Source: Paraglaciecola mesophila KMM 241 (lineage in GTDB: Bacteria; Pseudomonadota; Gammaproteobacteria; Enterobacterales; Alteromonadaceae). Taken from it: a stretch of 64,000 bases of DNA. Shown here piece after piece: positions 18,148 to 26,475 of this stretch (the first letter of the stretch is position 1; every line of letters begins with the position of its first letter). Where the stretch lies: positions 1-64,000 of the forward strand of contig NZ_BAEP01000005.1 in NCBI RefSeq assembly GCF_000315015.1, given 5' to 3'. The position numbers and the translations under genes were made by a program. A model generated the notes under the pieces. It did no database searches and was not told the origin of the DNA. It saw only the letters and a program-made list of their open reading frames with translations.

Positions 18148-18767
18148 GATCTCATCCTTTAATTGTCTTAACCAGATGGACCCTACTCACAAGACAGCCT
18201 AATTTGAGTAAATAAAACAGAATCCTATTCTGAAATGTCTGATTAATTCACGTAGCCCTCAGAGGATAGCAATAACCGAACCACTTAAATTAACATTAAG
18301 TAATACTGACACTTAATCTACACCTTAATTATATTAATTATTGTCATCAGCCTTTCATGTAAAAAAAACCGACATGTTAATGTGCAGAATTTTTTAATTA
18401 TTTAGCACTAACATAAGCATTCATTCAAAAAATATGTTCATTCATTGTTTATATACTAATTAACAAGATTTCTTTAAGTTAAAATTTCGATAAATAAAAC
18501 TGATCTATACCGCTCAAAAAAAGAGAGTTTATTTTACCTAAAAATTAAAAAACCAAGCCAACACTGACCCTTAAAGCATTTTTTGAGGTTAATTTAATCT
18601 GTGTTTAATGGAATTTATAGTTTCCAGTTAACTACAGTTGATGCGGGAGATTAAGAACAAGATAAATGTTCAATTTCCTTTTTCATAATTTGAATATTAA
18701 GGCGTTGCTATTTTCAGAGTGATGAGCAGTGAATGGTAACCAATCGTTTTTTAATGGAGCATAAAAG
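18148..18767. other. 620-bp AT-rich regulatory region upstream of the amyloid-like operon
   Basis: No gene is supported. The stretch is strikingly AT-rich, with direct repeats such as TTAATTAT twice in 17 bases near 18325-18345 and many A-tracts, features that favour bending and H-NS-like silencing. The long leader is comparable in size to the csgD/csgBA intergenic region of curli, where many regulators converge. GGAG at 18756-18759 is the ribosome binding site for the large repeat protein. No riboswitch fold was recognised. Confidence 0.6.
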
Positions 18768-20504
18768 ATGAAATCATTTAATAAAAGTTTATTAGCAGCA
18801 AGCATGGCTATCATACTCGGTTCAGCAACCAGTGTGTGGGCAAATCCAACCAACACCGCAAACGAAGTTGCTGATTCCCAAACAGCGACAGCCAGTGCTG
18901 ATAGCACCGGAGACTCTTCAGCTGCGGCAAATGAGAACTCTACCGCCAATACCGACAACAGCACTGACTCTTCTGACAACAGCGACGCAAGTTCTGCCTC
19001 AGGGTCTGAAGTTGCAGCAAATAATGGCAGTATGGCCGCAACCGACAACAGCGATAACTCTGATAACAGTGATAAATCCGATGGCAGCTACGCCTCGTCT
19101 ACCGATTCTGCCGCTAACAACGGTAGCATGGCCATGTCAGACCGCTCTAATAACTCGGATAACAGCGATAACTCTGATAACAGTGACAAGAGCGATGGCA
19201 GCTCAGCGACCGCAACCGATACCGCCGCGAACAACGGCAGTATGGCGATGACTGATCACTCAGATAATTCGGATAACAGCGACAAGTCTGATAACTCGGA
19301 TAATAGCGATAACTCCGACAGCTCAGACAATAGTAACAACTCCGATAATAGCGATAAGAGTGATGGTAGCTATGCGTCGGCAACCGACTCTGCGGCAAAT
19401 AACGGCAGTATGGCAATGACTGATCGTTCTGATAACTCAGATAACAGTGACAATTCTGATAACTCCGATAATAGCGACAATTCTGACAATTCAGATAGCT
19501 CAAGCTCAGACAGCAGTGACAACAGTTATGCTATGGGCACCGAGGCGACTGCAAATAACGGCAGCACCGCCATGAGTGACCGTTCTGATAATTCAGACAG
19601 CAGCGACAACTCTGATAATTCTAATAATAGCGACAACAGCTATGCGTCAGCATCGGACGCAGCAGCCAATGGCGGCAGTACCGCTAGCTCTGACCGCTCA
19701 GACCACAGCATGGCAAGTGCCAGTGCGATGGGCTCTGCAGCCGCAAATGGTGCTAGTACCGCATCGGTAGACAACAGTGATAACAGCGACAACAGCATGG
19801 CCAGAGCCAATGCGATGGGTGCCGCTTCAGCCAATGGTGGTAGTACTGCTAGTACTGACAATAGCGACAACTCAGACAACTCTGATAACGCTGACAACAG
19901 CTATGCTAACTCTTCCATGGGAGGCGCATCTGCCAATGGCGGTAGCACCGCCAATGTTGATAACTCTGACAATTCTGACAACTCAGATAATTCAGACAAC
20001 AGTGACAATAGCGATAATAGCTATGCTAATGCAGCCGAAGGTGGTGCCTCTGCTAATGGTGGCAGCACAGCAACCGTAGACAATAGCGACAGCAGTGATA
20101 ACAGCGATAACAGCGACAATAGTTATGCTAATGCTGCCGAAGGCGGAGCGTCTGCTAATGGTGGTAGCACAGCCTCTGTCGATAATAGTGACAACAGTGA
20201 TAACAGTGATAATAGCGACAGTAGCTCGGCCTGGTCAGAAGGCTGGGGAACATCTGCAGCGAATAACGGCGGTGTGGCCACCACGACCTACAGTGTCAAT
20301 GATTCATACTTGACTGGCACAGTAACAGGCAACTACGTCACATACAGCTTTGATAATCAGTCAACCATTGCTAGTAACAATACTATGTCTGATACGTTCA
20401 ATGGAACAGCTGGTATTAACCAAAACGTGCAAAACTTAGGACACAATGCCTTAGCTCAGCAGCAAGTATCCTTCCAAGGAAATGTCAATGTGAACCCACA
20501 ATAA
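18768..20504 (+). CDS. Secreted Asp-Asn-Ser repeat protein, putative Fap-type amyloid subunit
   Basis: A 578 aa protein. The signal peptide ends at VWA-NPT. Residues of about 80-490 hold some eleven repeats. Each consists of a short Ala/Gly/Asn/Ser block (AANNGSMA early, ASANGGSTA later) followed by a tract of Asp-Asn-Ser triplets and an AxxSYA segment. There is no cysteine and very few hydrophobic or basic residues, so it is strongly acidic. The last 75 residues are different, Asn/Gln-rich with FNGTAGINQNVQNLGHN and QQQVSF, resembling the Gln/Asn-rich amyloid repeats of FapB/FapC. It starts an operon with a C39 peptidase and has a FapF-like gene nearby, so it is read as the fibre subunit. 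The CxxC motif of Pseudomonas FapC is absent. Confidence 0.8.
   Translation: MKSFNKSLLAASMAIILGSATSVWANPTNTANEVADSQTATASADSTGDSSAAANENSTANTDNSTDSSDNSDASSASGSEVAANNGSMAATDNSDNSDNSDKSDGSYASSTDSAANNGSMAMSDRSNNSDNSDNSDNSDKSDGSSATATDTAANNGSMAMTDHSDNSDNSDKSDNSDNSDNSDSSDNSNNSDNSDKSDGSYASATDSAANNGSMAMTDRSDNSDNSDNSDNSDNSDNSDNSDSSSSDSSDNSYAMGTEATANNGSTAMSDRSDNSDSSDNSDNSNNSDNSYASASDAAANGGSTASSDRSDHSMASASAMGSAAANGASTASVDNSDNSDNSMARANAMGAASANGGSTASTDNSDNSDNSDNADNSYANSSMGGASANGGSTANVDNSDNSDNSDNSDNSDNSDNSYANAAEGGASANGGSTATVDNSDSSDNSDNSDNSYANAAEGGASANGGSTASVDNSDNSDNSDNSDSSSAWSEGWGTSAANNGGVATTTYSVNDSYLTGTVTGNYVTYSFDNQSTIASNNTMSDTFNGTAGINQNVQNLGHNALAQQQVSFQGNVNVNPQ
19050..20235 (+). repeat. In-frame 9-bp (Asp-Asn-Ser) tandem repeats within a larger repeat array
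   Basis: Tracts of GAY-AAY-TCN/AGY triplets are organised as 9-base tandem units inside about eleven longer units of roughly 75-170 bases. Synonymous codons vary between copies (tct, tca, agc, agt), so the DNA repeats are imperfect while the protein repeats are nearly exact, which points to selection on the protein. Because units are multiples of three, gain or loss would change length without breaking the frame. Confidence 0.85.
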
Positions 20505-20535
20505 GCCCCTTATTGTAGGCTTCATTTTAAGGATA

Positions 20536-20569
20536 AATAAGTTACTGGCAAATACGCCAGTAACTTATT
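20536..20569 (+). promoter_or_regulatory. Intercistronic hairpin after the large repeat gene
   Basis: A 14-base perfect stem (AATAAGTTACTGGC with GCCAGTAACTTATT) and a six-base loop AAATAC start 32 bases after the stop. No U-run follows; AAGGA, the next gene's ribosome binding site, begins three bases later. It may partly terminate transcription, protect the upstream messenger from 3' decay, or limit translation of the next gene, giving excess subunit over assembly proteins. Confidence 0.7.
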
Positions 20570-20585
20570 AATAAGGATACGAGCC

Positions 20586-20933
20586 ATGAAGATATTATCG
20601 AGAGTTACCTGTGTATTATCTATGTTACCGTTACTTTTATTGGTTTCATTTTGTGCAACTGCACAAGCAAATATAGATGAAATACTACCGGTTTTGCTTG
20701 AAGATTTAGAGCAAGAACGTGGCATGGGCGGTGTGGTAGATGTGACAAACAGCAGCCACTTAGAGGCTGTACTTACCAACAATTACAATTCAAATAGTGT
20801 GACCGGAAATAACACGATTGACCGCGGCTCATTCAATGAAGCGGCTGGTGTTTTTTCGATTATTCAAAATACCGGTAACAATGTCATTATTCAGGACTCA
20901 ACCATTATCACAGTGACCATTGCCCCTAATTAA
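20586..20933 (+). CDS. Small secreted protein sharing the C-terminal module of the amyloid-like protein
   Basis: A 115 aa protein whose signal peptide ends at AQA-NID. After a short acidic helix (ILPVLLEDLEQE) the last 65 residues align with the C-terminus of the 578 aa protein: NNT, then FNEAAG against FNGTAG, QNTGNN against QNLGHN, a Gln, and a closing alternating V/I strand. There is no DNS linker. Its small size, shared amyloid-like module and place in the operon suggest a minor subunit or nucleator, like FapA/FapB or CsgB. Cysteine occurs only in the signal peptide. The role is inferred. Confidence 0.7.
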   Translation: MKILSRVTCVLSMLPLLLLVSFCATAQANIDEILPVLLEDLEQERGMGGVVDVTNSSHLEAVLTNNYNSNSVTGNNTIDRGSFNEAAGVFSIIQNTGNNVIIQDSTIITVTIAPN

Positions 20934-20952
20934 CGGATGAATAGGTGTACAC

Positions 20953-21624
20953 ATGAGACTTTTACTTTGTTTGATAATGCTATTAACGACTTACCCTGTT
21001 TTTGGCGGCTTGGTAGATTTTAACGGCCAATTTTCGATTAAAGTTTTCAGTATTGCTGAGTTACGCTTTAAAACCATTTATAAACAGCAATACGACTTCA
21101 GCTGTGGCTCAGCCACGTTAGCAAGCTTATTATCGTTCCATTACGATGACCAAGTGAATGAATTAAGCGTGTTTAAAGACATGTTCGAACATGGCAACAA
21201 AGAAAAAATTAAGCATCAAGGGTTCTCCTTACTCGATATGAAACACTATCTATCCCGTCGTGGCTATAACGCAAATGGTTTCAAAATCACCCTTGAACAA
21301 TTAGCCAGTGCGCAGCTTCCTGCCATTACGATTATCAATAACAACGGTTATATGCACTTCGTGATCATCAAAGGCAGTAATGACTCCGAGGTGCTAGTGG
21401 GAGATCCAGCAGTCGGTTTAAAGTCGATAAAAATAGATGCTTTTCAACAGATGTGGGGAGACCGAATAGTGTTTGTTATACAAGACCAAAAGAACATAGC
21501 CGTTAATCATTACAAGAACGATCAACAAAATGATCATCTCGTTAGGGCAAACTTAGGTTTGGCCATCGACCATGCCAGCCTAGGGCTATTTAACGTATTA
21601 CAGCCCTCCAGCGTTGACTTTTAA
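20953..21624 (+). CDS. fapD: C39-family cysteine peptidase, FapD-like
   Basis: A 223 aa exported peptidase (signal peptide to about residue 18). Papain-like catalytic residues are visible: Gln45 (oxyanion) six residues before the nucleophile Cys51 in DFSCGSATLASLL, His135 in YMHFVIIKG and Asp151 in VGDPAVG. This is the C39 layout of bacteriocin-transporter peptidases, here without membrane or ATPase domains. FapD of the Pseudomonas amyloid operon is a stand-alone C39 protein of about this size. AGGTG precedes the start. It probably processes fibre subunits or the secretion pore in the periplasm. Confidence 0.85.
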   Translation: MRLLLCLIMLLTTYPVFGGLVDFNGQFSIKVFSIAELRFKTIYKQQYDFSCGSATLASLLSFHYDDQVNELSVFKDMFEHGNKEKIKHQGFSLLDMKHYLSRRGYNANGFKITLEQLASAQLPAITIINNNGYMHFVIIKGSNDSEVLVGDPAVGLKSIKIDAFQQMWGDRIVFVIQDQKNIAVNHYKNDQQNDHLVRANLGLAIDHASLGLFNVLQPSSVDF

Positions 21625-21637
21625 GTGAAGGACTCAT

Positions 21638-22120
21638 ATGAATATGCCAGCAGCCATTCGCACTGTAACGACTCACTTTAGCGTTATTAGCGTACTTTTC
21701 TTGGCAATCTGCACCTATGGAACTCACGCCCTTTCGGCTAATGAATTCACTGCTCATACTCATTGGGAGCCAGTTGCAGAAAGCGCGTTAGCAGAGCTTC
21801 GCGCAGGGTTTGTGCTGGGTAATGGCGTGGTGGTGGATTTAAATTTTCAAAAAAGCATATTCAGAAACGGCGAACTAGCCAGTTATTCCTATTTTCAAAC
21901 CCCGCAAGACTTTGCGTTACTAAGCAAAGACCAATTTTCTTTACAATCTATTTTGCCTACCAATACATTAAATACCGTATTACAGAACACATTGGATAAC
22001 CAAACATTATCGGCAATAACCAATATTGATATAACAATAAAGAACCTAGAACATGCAAAACAAGCCTTTTCCCAAGAGCAGTTATATAACACTTACTTTA
22101 ACGCCATAGCGCACCAATAA
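21638..22120 (+). CDS. Secreted protein in the FapE position
   Basis: A 160 aa protein with a signal peptide ending at ALS-ANE. The centre reads ALAELRAGFVLGNGVVVDLN and then a strand-rich segment; the C-terminal part (NTLDNQTLSAITNIDITIKN) is Asn/Thr-rich. No family signature was recognised with certainty. It starts 13 bases after the C39 peptidase stop with AAGGA, so the two are co-transcribed. By order (subunit, minor subunit, C39 peptidase, this gene, then a FapF-like pore) it corresponds to FapE, which is exported with Pseudomonas fibres. Function otherwise unknown. Confidence 0.65.
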   Translation: MNMPAAIRTVTTHFSVISVLFLAICTYGTHALSANEFTAHTHWEPVAESALAELRAGFVLGNGVVVDLNFQKSIFRNGELASYSYFQTPQDFALLSKDQFSLQSILPTNTLNTVLQNTLDNQTLSAITNIDITIKNLEHAKQAFSQEQLYNTYFNAIAHQ

Positions 22121-22232
22121 CACCTACTAGCATTCAACGTTAATAAGTGATCACTCAGCGAGAGTGCAAAAGGGCTTGAACAAGGCGCATGACTGAATGA
22201 ATAGGTGCATCTCGCGATTAAATTGGTGAAGA

Positions 22233-23558
22233 CTAAAACGTCACCGGCAGTCTGAAGTTCAAACGTGTGTCTTGTGCATCATCCGTCACACCGATCGCCA
22301 ATGAAAGACTCACGTTTGTGGAGGGCGAATATCGAAACGAATAACCGATAATCAATTGGCCAATATCAAGCTGGCTTCCGTCTATTTTTATATCGTTGAT
22401 CTTTGATTTCAACACATGTTTATGAGAATAACTCAGACTCATGGATGCCCGTTCATTCAACGATACCCCAAGGCCGAAGCTGATACCTGCGCTGTCACCT
22501 GGGTCAACATTTCCTACCTCCTCGTCTGTGTCCATGTTGTATCCATAGCTTAAATTTCCAAAAAACACACCGGGATCAGTCGCATAAATTGCAGTAACAC
22601 TAGGTTGAATACTCACATAACCCGAGCCTGTTGGCAGCTCTGTGGGAAATACCGCTCCAGGGGTCGATTGCATAAATTCAACGTCAAATGGGCTAGTACC
22701 AGTTGGAATAGTCGCCACAAGATTTGCGACAAAAATGGGGCCTCCGTCTTTTGGGTTATTAAGTTGATAACGAGTGGACACTTCAATGTCCCCTAGCCCA
22801 TGACCGTCAGCATTAAAAATTTCATCCTCACTCACTCCTATACTGACAGGTCGTGACCGCTGGCTGTCGCTTCGTGCTAGATAAGGCACTTTTAAATCGA
22901 CTTCCCAGCGCTCAGTTATTCCATAACGGGCTGAAATACTGCCGATAAAGCTATGTCGTTTAATTTCTCGCAGATCGATAAGGCCCACAACTAACGCAGG
23001 TATGAAAGAAAAAGCATCTAAGAAAACCCGATTGTTATCTGTATATGAATAGCCAAAAGAAGGCTCTAAGACGAATGTGCCTTTCCCTGATAACACACCG
23101 CTAAAGGTATCTCCTAATTCAGGAATGGCGCTGGCGTCAATCGTATTTGACGACTTAGGTGGGGCTTGACCAACGGGCTTGTTTTGCGCCACATTCGGGG
23201 TTGTTGATTGCGTTGGCATAGGTTGCTTAGGTTTCGCTGTTGATGTGTTAGTACCTGCCACATTGTACGGCGTACCTTTATTCGGGCTTTTATTTGAGTT
23301 TTTATCCGCCCCCGTTGCCTGACTATTGGCCATAAGGGCATTCACCATGCGCGTTAATGCTTCTATTTTCTCACCTTGCTTGGCTAATAAAATGCGCTGC
23401 CGTTCGAGTTCAGTCTCGTATTGATTAACGGGTTTAACGTCGCTCGGAATATTCTGTGCAGCATAACTTGTTGACGATGTACTTAGCCAAAAAGCCAGCG
23501 CAACTTTTGATAATGTGAAAGAAAAAAGAGGGTTTATGTTATTTTCTGCGTTTTCCAT
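22233..23558 (-). CDS. fapF: FapF-like outer-membrane beta-barrel pore
   Basis: A 441 aa protein. Signal peptide to about 33, then a predicted coiled coil (about 46-78, YETELERQRILLAKQGEKI), a Ser/Pro/Gln/Asn-rich linker (about 79-150), and a beta-barrel from about 151 (SGKGTFVLEPSFGYSY) to the terminal Phe, the usual outer-membrane insertion signal. This domain order is that of FapF, the trimeric amyloid exporter of Pseudomonas with a helical plug. In databases the barrel is usually called a phenol-degradation MetA-type porin. AAAGGA precedes the ATG. Unusually it is convergent with the other four genes, so it has its own promoter. Confidence 0.82.
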   Translation of the reverse strand: MENAENNINPLFSFTLSKVALAFWLSTSSTSYAAQNIPSDVKPVNQYETELERQRILLAKQGEKIEALTRMVNALMANSQATGADKNSNKSPNKGTPYNVAGTNTSTAKPKQPMPTQSTTPNVAQNKPVGQAPPKSSNTIDASAIPELGDTFSGVLSGKGTFVLEPSFGYSYTDNNRVFLDAFSFIPALVVGLIDLREIKRHSFIGSISARYGITERWEVDLKVPYLARSDSQRSRPVSIGVSEDEIFNADGHGLGDIEVSTRYQLNNPKDGGPIFVANLVATIPTGTSPFDVEFMQSTPGAVFPTELPTGSGYVSIQPSVTAIYATDPGVFFGNLSYGYNMDTDEEVGNVDPGDSAGISFGLGVSLNERASMSLSYSHKHVLKSKINDIKIDGSQLDIGQLIIGYSFRYSPSTNVSLSLAIGVTDDAQDTRLNFRLPVTF

Positions 23559-23731
23559 AACTAATCCTTTATTCGTTTACGAAAACATTTAAACCTTTAC
23601 AATGTGTAAATTAATTTATCTTTCATTAAAAATAGTGAATGAGTGAATAAAACTCAAATTTTAATCTATCAAATCTCACACTATCGAATTAAATAATAAG
23701 ATTGAATAACTAAAAAACAGAAGTATAAAAA

Positions 23732-23764
23732 AACACCCAATACTATTAGTTAATATTGGGTGTT
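23732..23764 (-). terminator. Terminator of the TonB receptor gene
   Basis: An 11-base perfect stem (AACACCCAATA at 23732-23742 with TATTGGGTGTT at 23754-23764) and an 11-base loop. Read on the minus strand it is followed by a run of T residues (A-run at 23727-23733), so it ends transcription coming from the receptor gene. The rest of 23559-23857 is AT-rich, with the fapF promoter expected in 23559-23700. Confidence 0.8.
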
Positions 23765-23857
23765 ATAAATTTTAACGCACGTAAATTAAAACGGCGCTTT
23801 ATTAGCTCAGTAAAAATGACCCTTAAAATACCTTTGGTAATTTAAACTCTGTAGCGA

Positions 23858-26155
23858 TTAAAAGAAATGGTAGCTCAATTGCAGTTTAATCGTACGTTGT
23901 GTATTCAATGTTTCTGACGTAATACCTTGATCTCCCGTTGGAGCACCTAAAATAGCGCCTATGGGTGCCGCCGGCGGCCCGCTAAAATCACTTGCCCGTT
24001 CATTTGTGAGATTCTGCGCCACCAACATCACTTCCCAAGTATCGTCGTTAGAATATAAACCTAGGGTAAAATCTAACGTGGTTAAACTATCTGACGCGTA
24101 AGTTTCATTTATTTGACTGAACATACTGTCTCGGTAGCGCACAGAGCCGCTTGAACGCAGATGCATATCCCAAGACTCGAGCTCACTGGTGTAGAGGTAA
24201 CCAATATTGCCGGTCCACTTTGGCGCTTGCGCTAAATCGCTGCCGTCATCTTTATGGGTTGAATCGGCAAAGGTGAGCGCTCCATTTAATTGAATATCTT
24301 GGGTAACTTGCCATTTACTGTCAATTTCAAATCCTTTTGATTTCACATCTGTGTTCTGAGTAATAAAACTGGCACTGGTACCTGTGACTAAAAATGAGGT
24401 TTCTTGAAAATCATCGATGTCGGTATAAAACAAAGCAATATTAAGGTTCATGCTGTTGTTTAATAGCACCATCTTCGAGCCTACCTCATAAGTGTGCGTT
24501 TCTTCAGTCGCCACTCGTGCCCCGCCATCTTCAACGTTTAATGACGGATTTGCGCTGCTCACTTCAGCAGACTCTGCGAATCCTCCTGTCTTGCTCCCTA
24601 GACCATAGGAGCTGTAAACAACAGTATTATCAGACCACTCGTATTTCACACTCACATTGCCATTTAAAAAACTGTCATCAAATGTTAAGTCAGACTCAAA
24701 CGGAGGATTCACCACCGTATTCCAAAGCGTTGCAAGCTCACCTTGAATGCGATCAAACTGTACGTCTTTGCTTTCATTTGTATAACGTAAACCACCAGAG
24801 ACCGTTAATTTGTCAGACAGATACGCATCTGATTGAATAAACGCAGACAGCGTGTCTGTTTGCTGTTTGAAATCATTGCCGAAAGACCCATTAAACAACT
24901 GGCCTGCGTTATCCGGTGGAAAGTTGGGAGTATTATAAAATTGCTCCTCTAAAGAATCCCAATCGCTCTGAAAGTAAAACAAGCCCATCATATAATCAAA
25001 GTCGTCTCTCCCCTCTGAGGCTAATCGAAATTCCTGTGAAAACTGATCATAGGTTTCTGCCCGTTTAAAGTACGTGCTGTAATAGTCAACTTCACCTGTA
25101 GTGACGTAGGTCAACTCGTCAAAGGCATTGCCAAAGTCAAAGTCGTCATAAAATAAAATGTCGTATTCAGCGTAAGAGGTAATAGAGGTGAGCGTAAAAT
25201 CATCCAGACTTTTTTCAACGGTTAAATTGAATGAATCAACGGAGGTATCGTGGTAACTCTCTTCGTTGGGGCACTGTGTACATACCGCGCTTTTGGTGTC
25301 ATCTAGTTGCGCTTCACCGATGACAGCCAACACGTCATCGCTGAAATAATTACCGTTATCAACAAACTGATAACCATTGCCAATACGCTCACTGTCTGAG
25401 TGTTGATAAACCCCCGTCACGGTAATTGAATCTGTGGGTTCATATAGCGCCGTAATACGCAGCCCAGTGTCGTTATCTTCTGGCACATCTCGCCCAGTAG
25501 CTAGATTTTCAACCCAACCGTTTTGGTCCACATAATGGCCGGCTATGCGCACACTAAAATTATCAGCCAACGGCATATCCAGCCCGCCATCGACCGTCCA
25601 ACCGTCATTGACGAACTCTCGAGCCACCTTTATATTCCCTTCGAACACATCACTGGGCTTTTTAGAAATAACACTTATGGCGCCCAAACTGGTATTTTTA
25701 CCCAATAGCGTACTTTGCGTTCCTTTAATAACCTCAATGCGCTCTACATCAAAAAAAGCTGCTGAGTACATACGCCCTTTTCCAACGAACATACCATCCT
25801 GAAATAAGGCAACCGATTGATCAAAAGACTGTGTACGAGCAGGCGTACCTAAACCGCGCAATGTCAGTGCTAAGCCGTCATCGGGCGCACGTGAAAACAC
25901 CATGCCTGGCACTAAATCTGCCATCTCGAACAAGTCATCGATACCATATTCATCAAGTAGGGCACCAGAAACAGCCGTTACCGTCGCGGGCACTTCTTGT
26001 AAGGTTTGCACCCGCTTCTGAGAAGTGATTTCAATCACTTCTAGCGCAGGCCCTGCTTGTGCTTGAGCGTCAGCTGTCTGGCCAATCGCAACCGGCGAGA
26101 TAGCGCCTGCCAGTACCGTCAATAAACTCGCTGTTATTCGATTAATTTTTATCAT
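23858..26155 (-). CDS. TonB-dependent outer-membrane receptor
   Basis: A 765 aa active transporter for a bulky or scarce substrate. Signal peptide to AIG-QTA, a TonB-box-like segment ALEVIEITSQKR, the plug domain (about 50-165, including VPATVTAV and GTQSTLLGKNTSLGAI), then a long barrel ending in the aromatic LSYHFF. The size and sequence type are those of receptors tied to small organic substrates, not the SusC class. It is divergent from a seven-gene catabolic operon across 320 bases and probably imports that operon's substrate. A terminator follows. Confidence 0.9.
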   Translation of the reverse strand: MIKINRITASLLTVLAGAISPVAIGQTADAQAQAGPALEVIEITSQKRVQTLQEVPATVTAVSGALLDEYGIDDLFEMADLVPGMVFSRAPDDGLALTLRGLGTPARTQSFDQSVALFQDGMFVGKGRMYSAAFFDVERIEVIKGTQSTLLGKNTSLGAISVISKKPSDVFEGNIKVAREFVNDGWTVDGGLDMPLADNFSVRIAGHYVDQNGWVENLATGRDVPEDNDTGLRITALYEPTDSITVTGVYQHSDSERIGNGYQFVDNGNYFSDDVLAVIGEAQLDDTKSAVCTQCPNEESYHDTSVDSFNLTVEKSLDDFTLTSITSYAEYDILFYDDFDFGNAFDELTYVTTGEVDYYSTYFKRAETYDQFSQEFRLASEGRDDFDYMMGLFYFQSDWDSLEEQFYNTPNFPPDNAGQLFNGSFGNDFKQQTDTLSAFIQSDAYLSDKLTVSGGLRYTNESKDVQFDRIQGELATLWNTVVNPPFESDLTFDDSFLNGNVSVKYEWSDNTVVYSSYGLGSKTGGFAESAEVSSANPSLNVEDGGARVATEETHTYEVGSKMVLLNNSMNLNIALFYTDIDDFQETSFLVTGTSASFITQNTDVKSKGFEIDSKWQVTQDIQLNGALTFADSTHKDDGSDLAQAPKWTGNIGYLYTSELESWDMHLRSSGSVRYRDSMFSQINETYASDSLTTLDFTLGLYSNDDTWEVMLVAQNLTNERASDFSGPPAAPIGAILGAPTGDQGITSETLNTQRTIKLQLSYHFF

Positions 26156-26475
26156 TTTTATGTGCCCGTCCTGTTTTTTTTATTTGTGACTCGCTCTAAG
26201 CAGTTCAATTCAACCACTATGCGATATATGTGTATCGATCGATTTTTAAACTACAGGCCACTTTATGCAGTGTCAAATTAATGTTTATTTTTTGTTAAAA
26301 AAATAATTAACACATCAAAAACTCATTAAAATGTGAGGGCAAGTTACTGTTAAACAGGATAAATACAATGAATTAACATCTTAAGACACGAATTTAACTA
26401 TTCGTTGACATATAAAAAATTCATTGTTAATCTCGGTTTTCGATACAGATGTACCACATAGCGAACAGGTGAAAT
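26156..26475. promoter_or_regulatory. Divergent promoter region of the receptor and catabolic operon
   Basis: TTGACA at 26405-26410 with TAATCT 17 bases on is a possible promoter for the rightward operon. GATACA at 26442-26447 and TGTATCGATC at 26231-26240 repeat the half-sites of the palindrome before the iclR gene (33323-33336), so IclR could bind here. AACAGGTG before 26476 contains the ribosome binding site. No gene is present. Confidence 0.45.

Noticed and set aside
19050-20235. CRISPR-like or satellite array
   Set aside because: The short repeats are in-frame codons with synonymous variation, units have unequal length, there are no spacers and no cas genes.
19147-20313. Several open frames on the other strand and in other frames across the repeat gene
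   Set aside because: They arise because the repeated codons avoid stops in all frames; composition is a mirror of the DNS repeat and none has a ribosome binding site.
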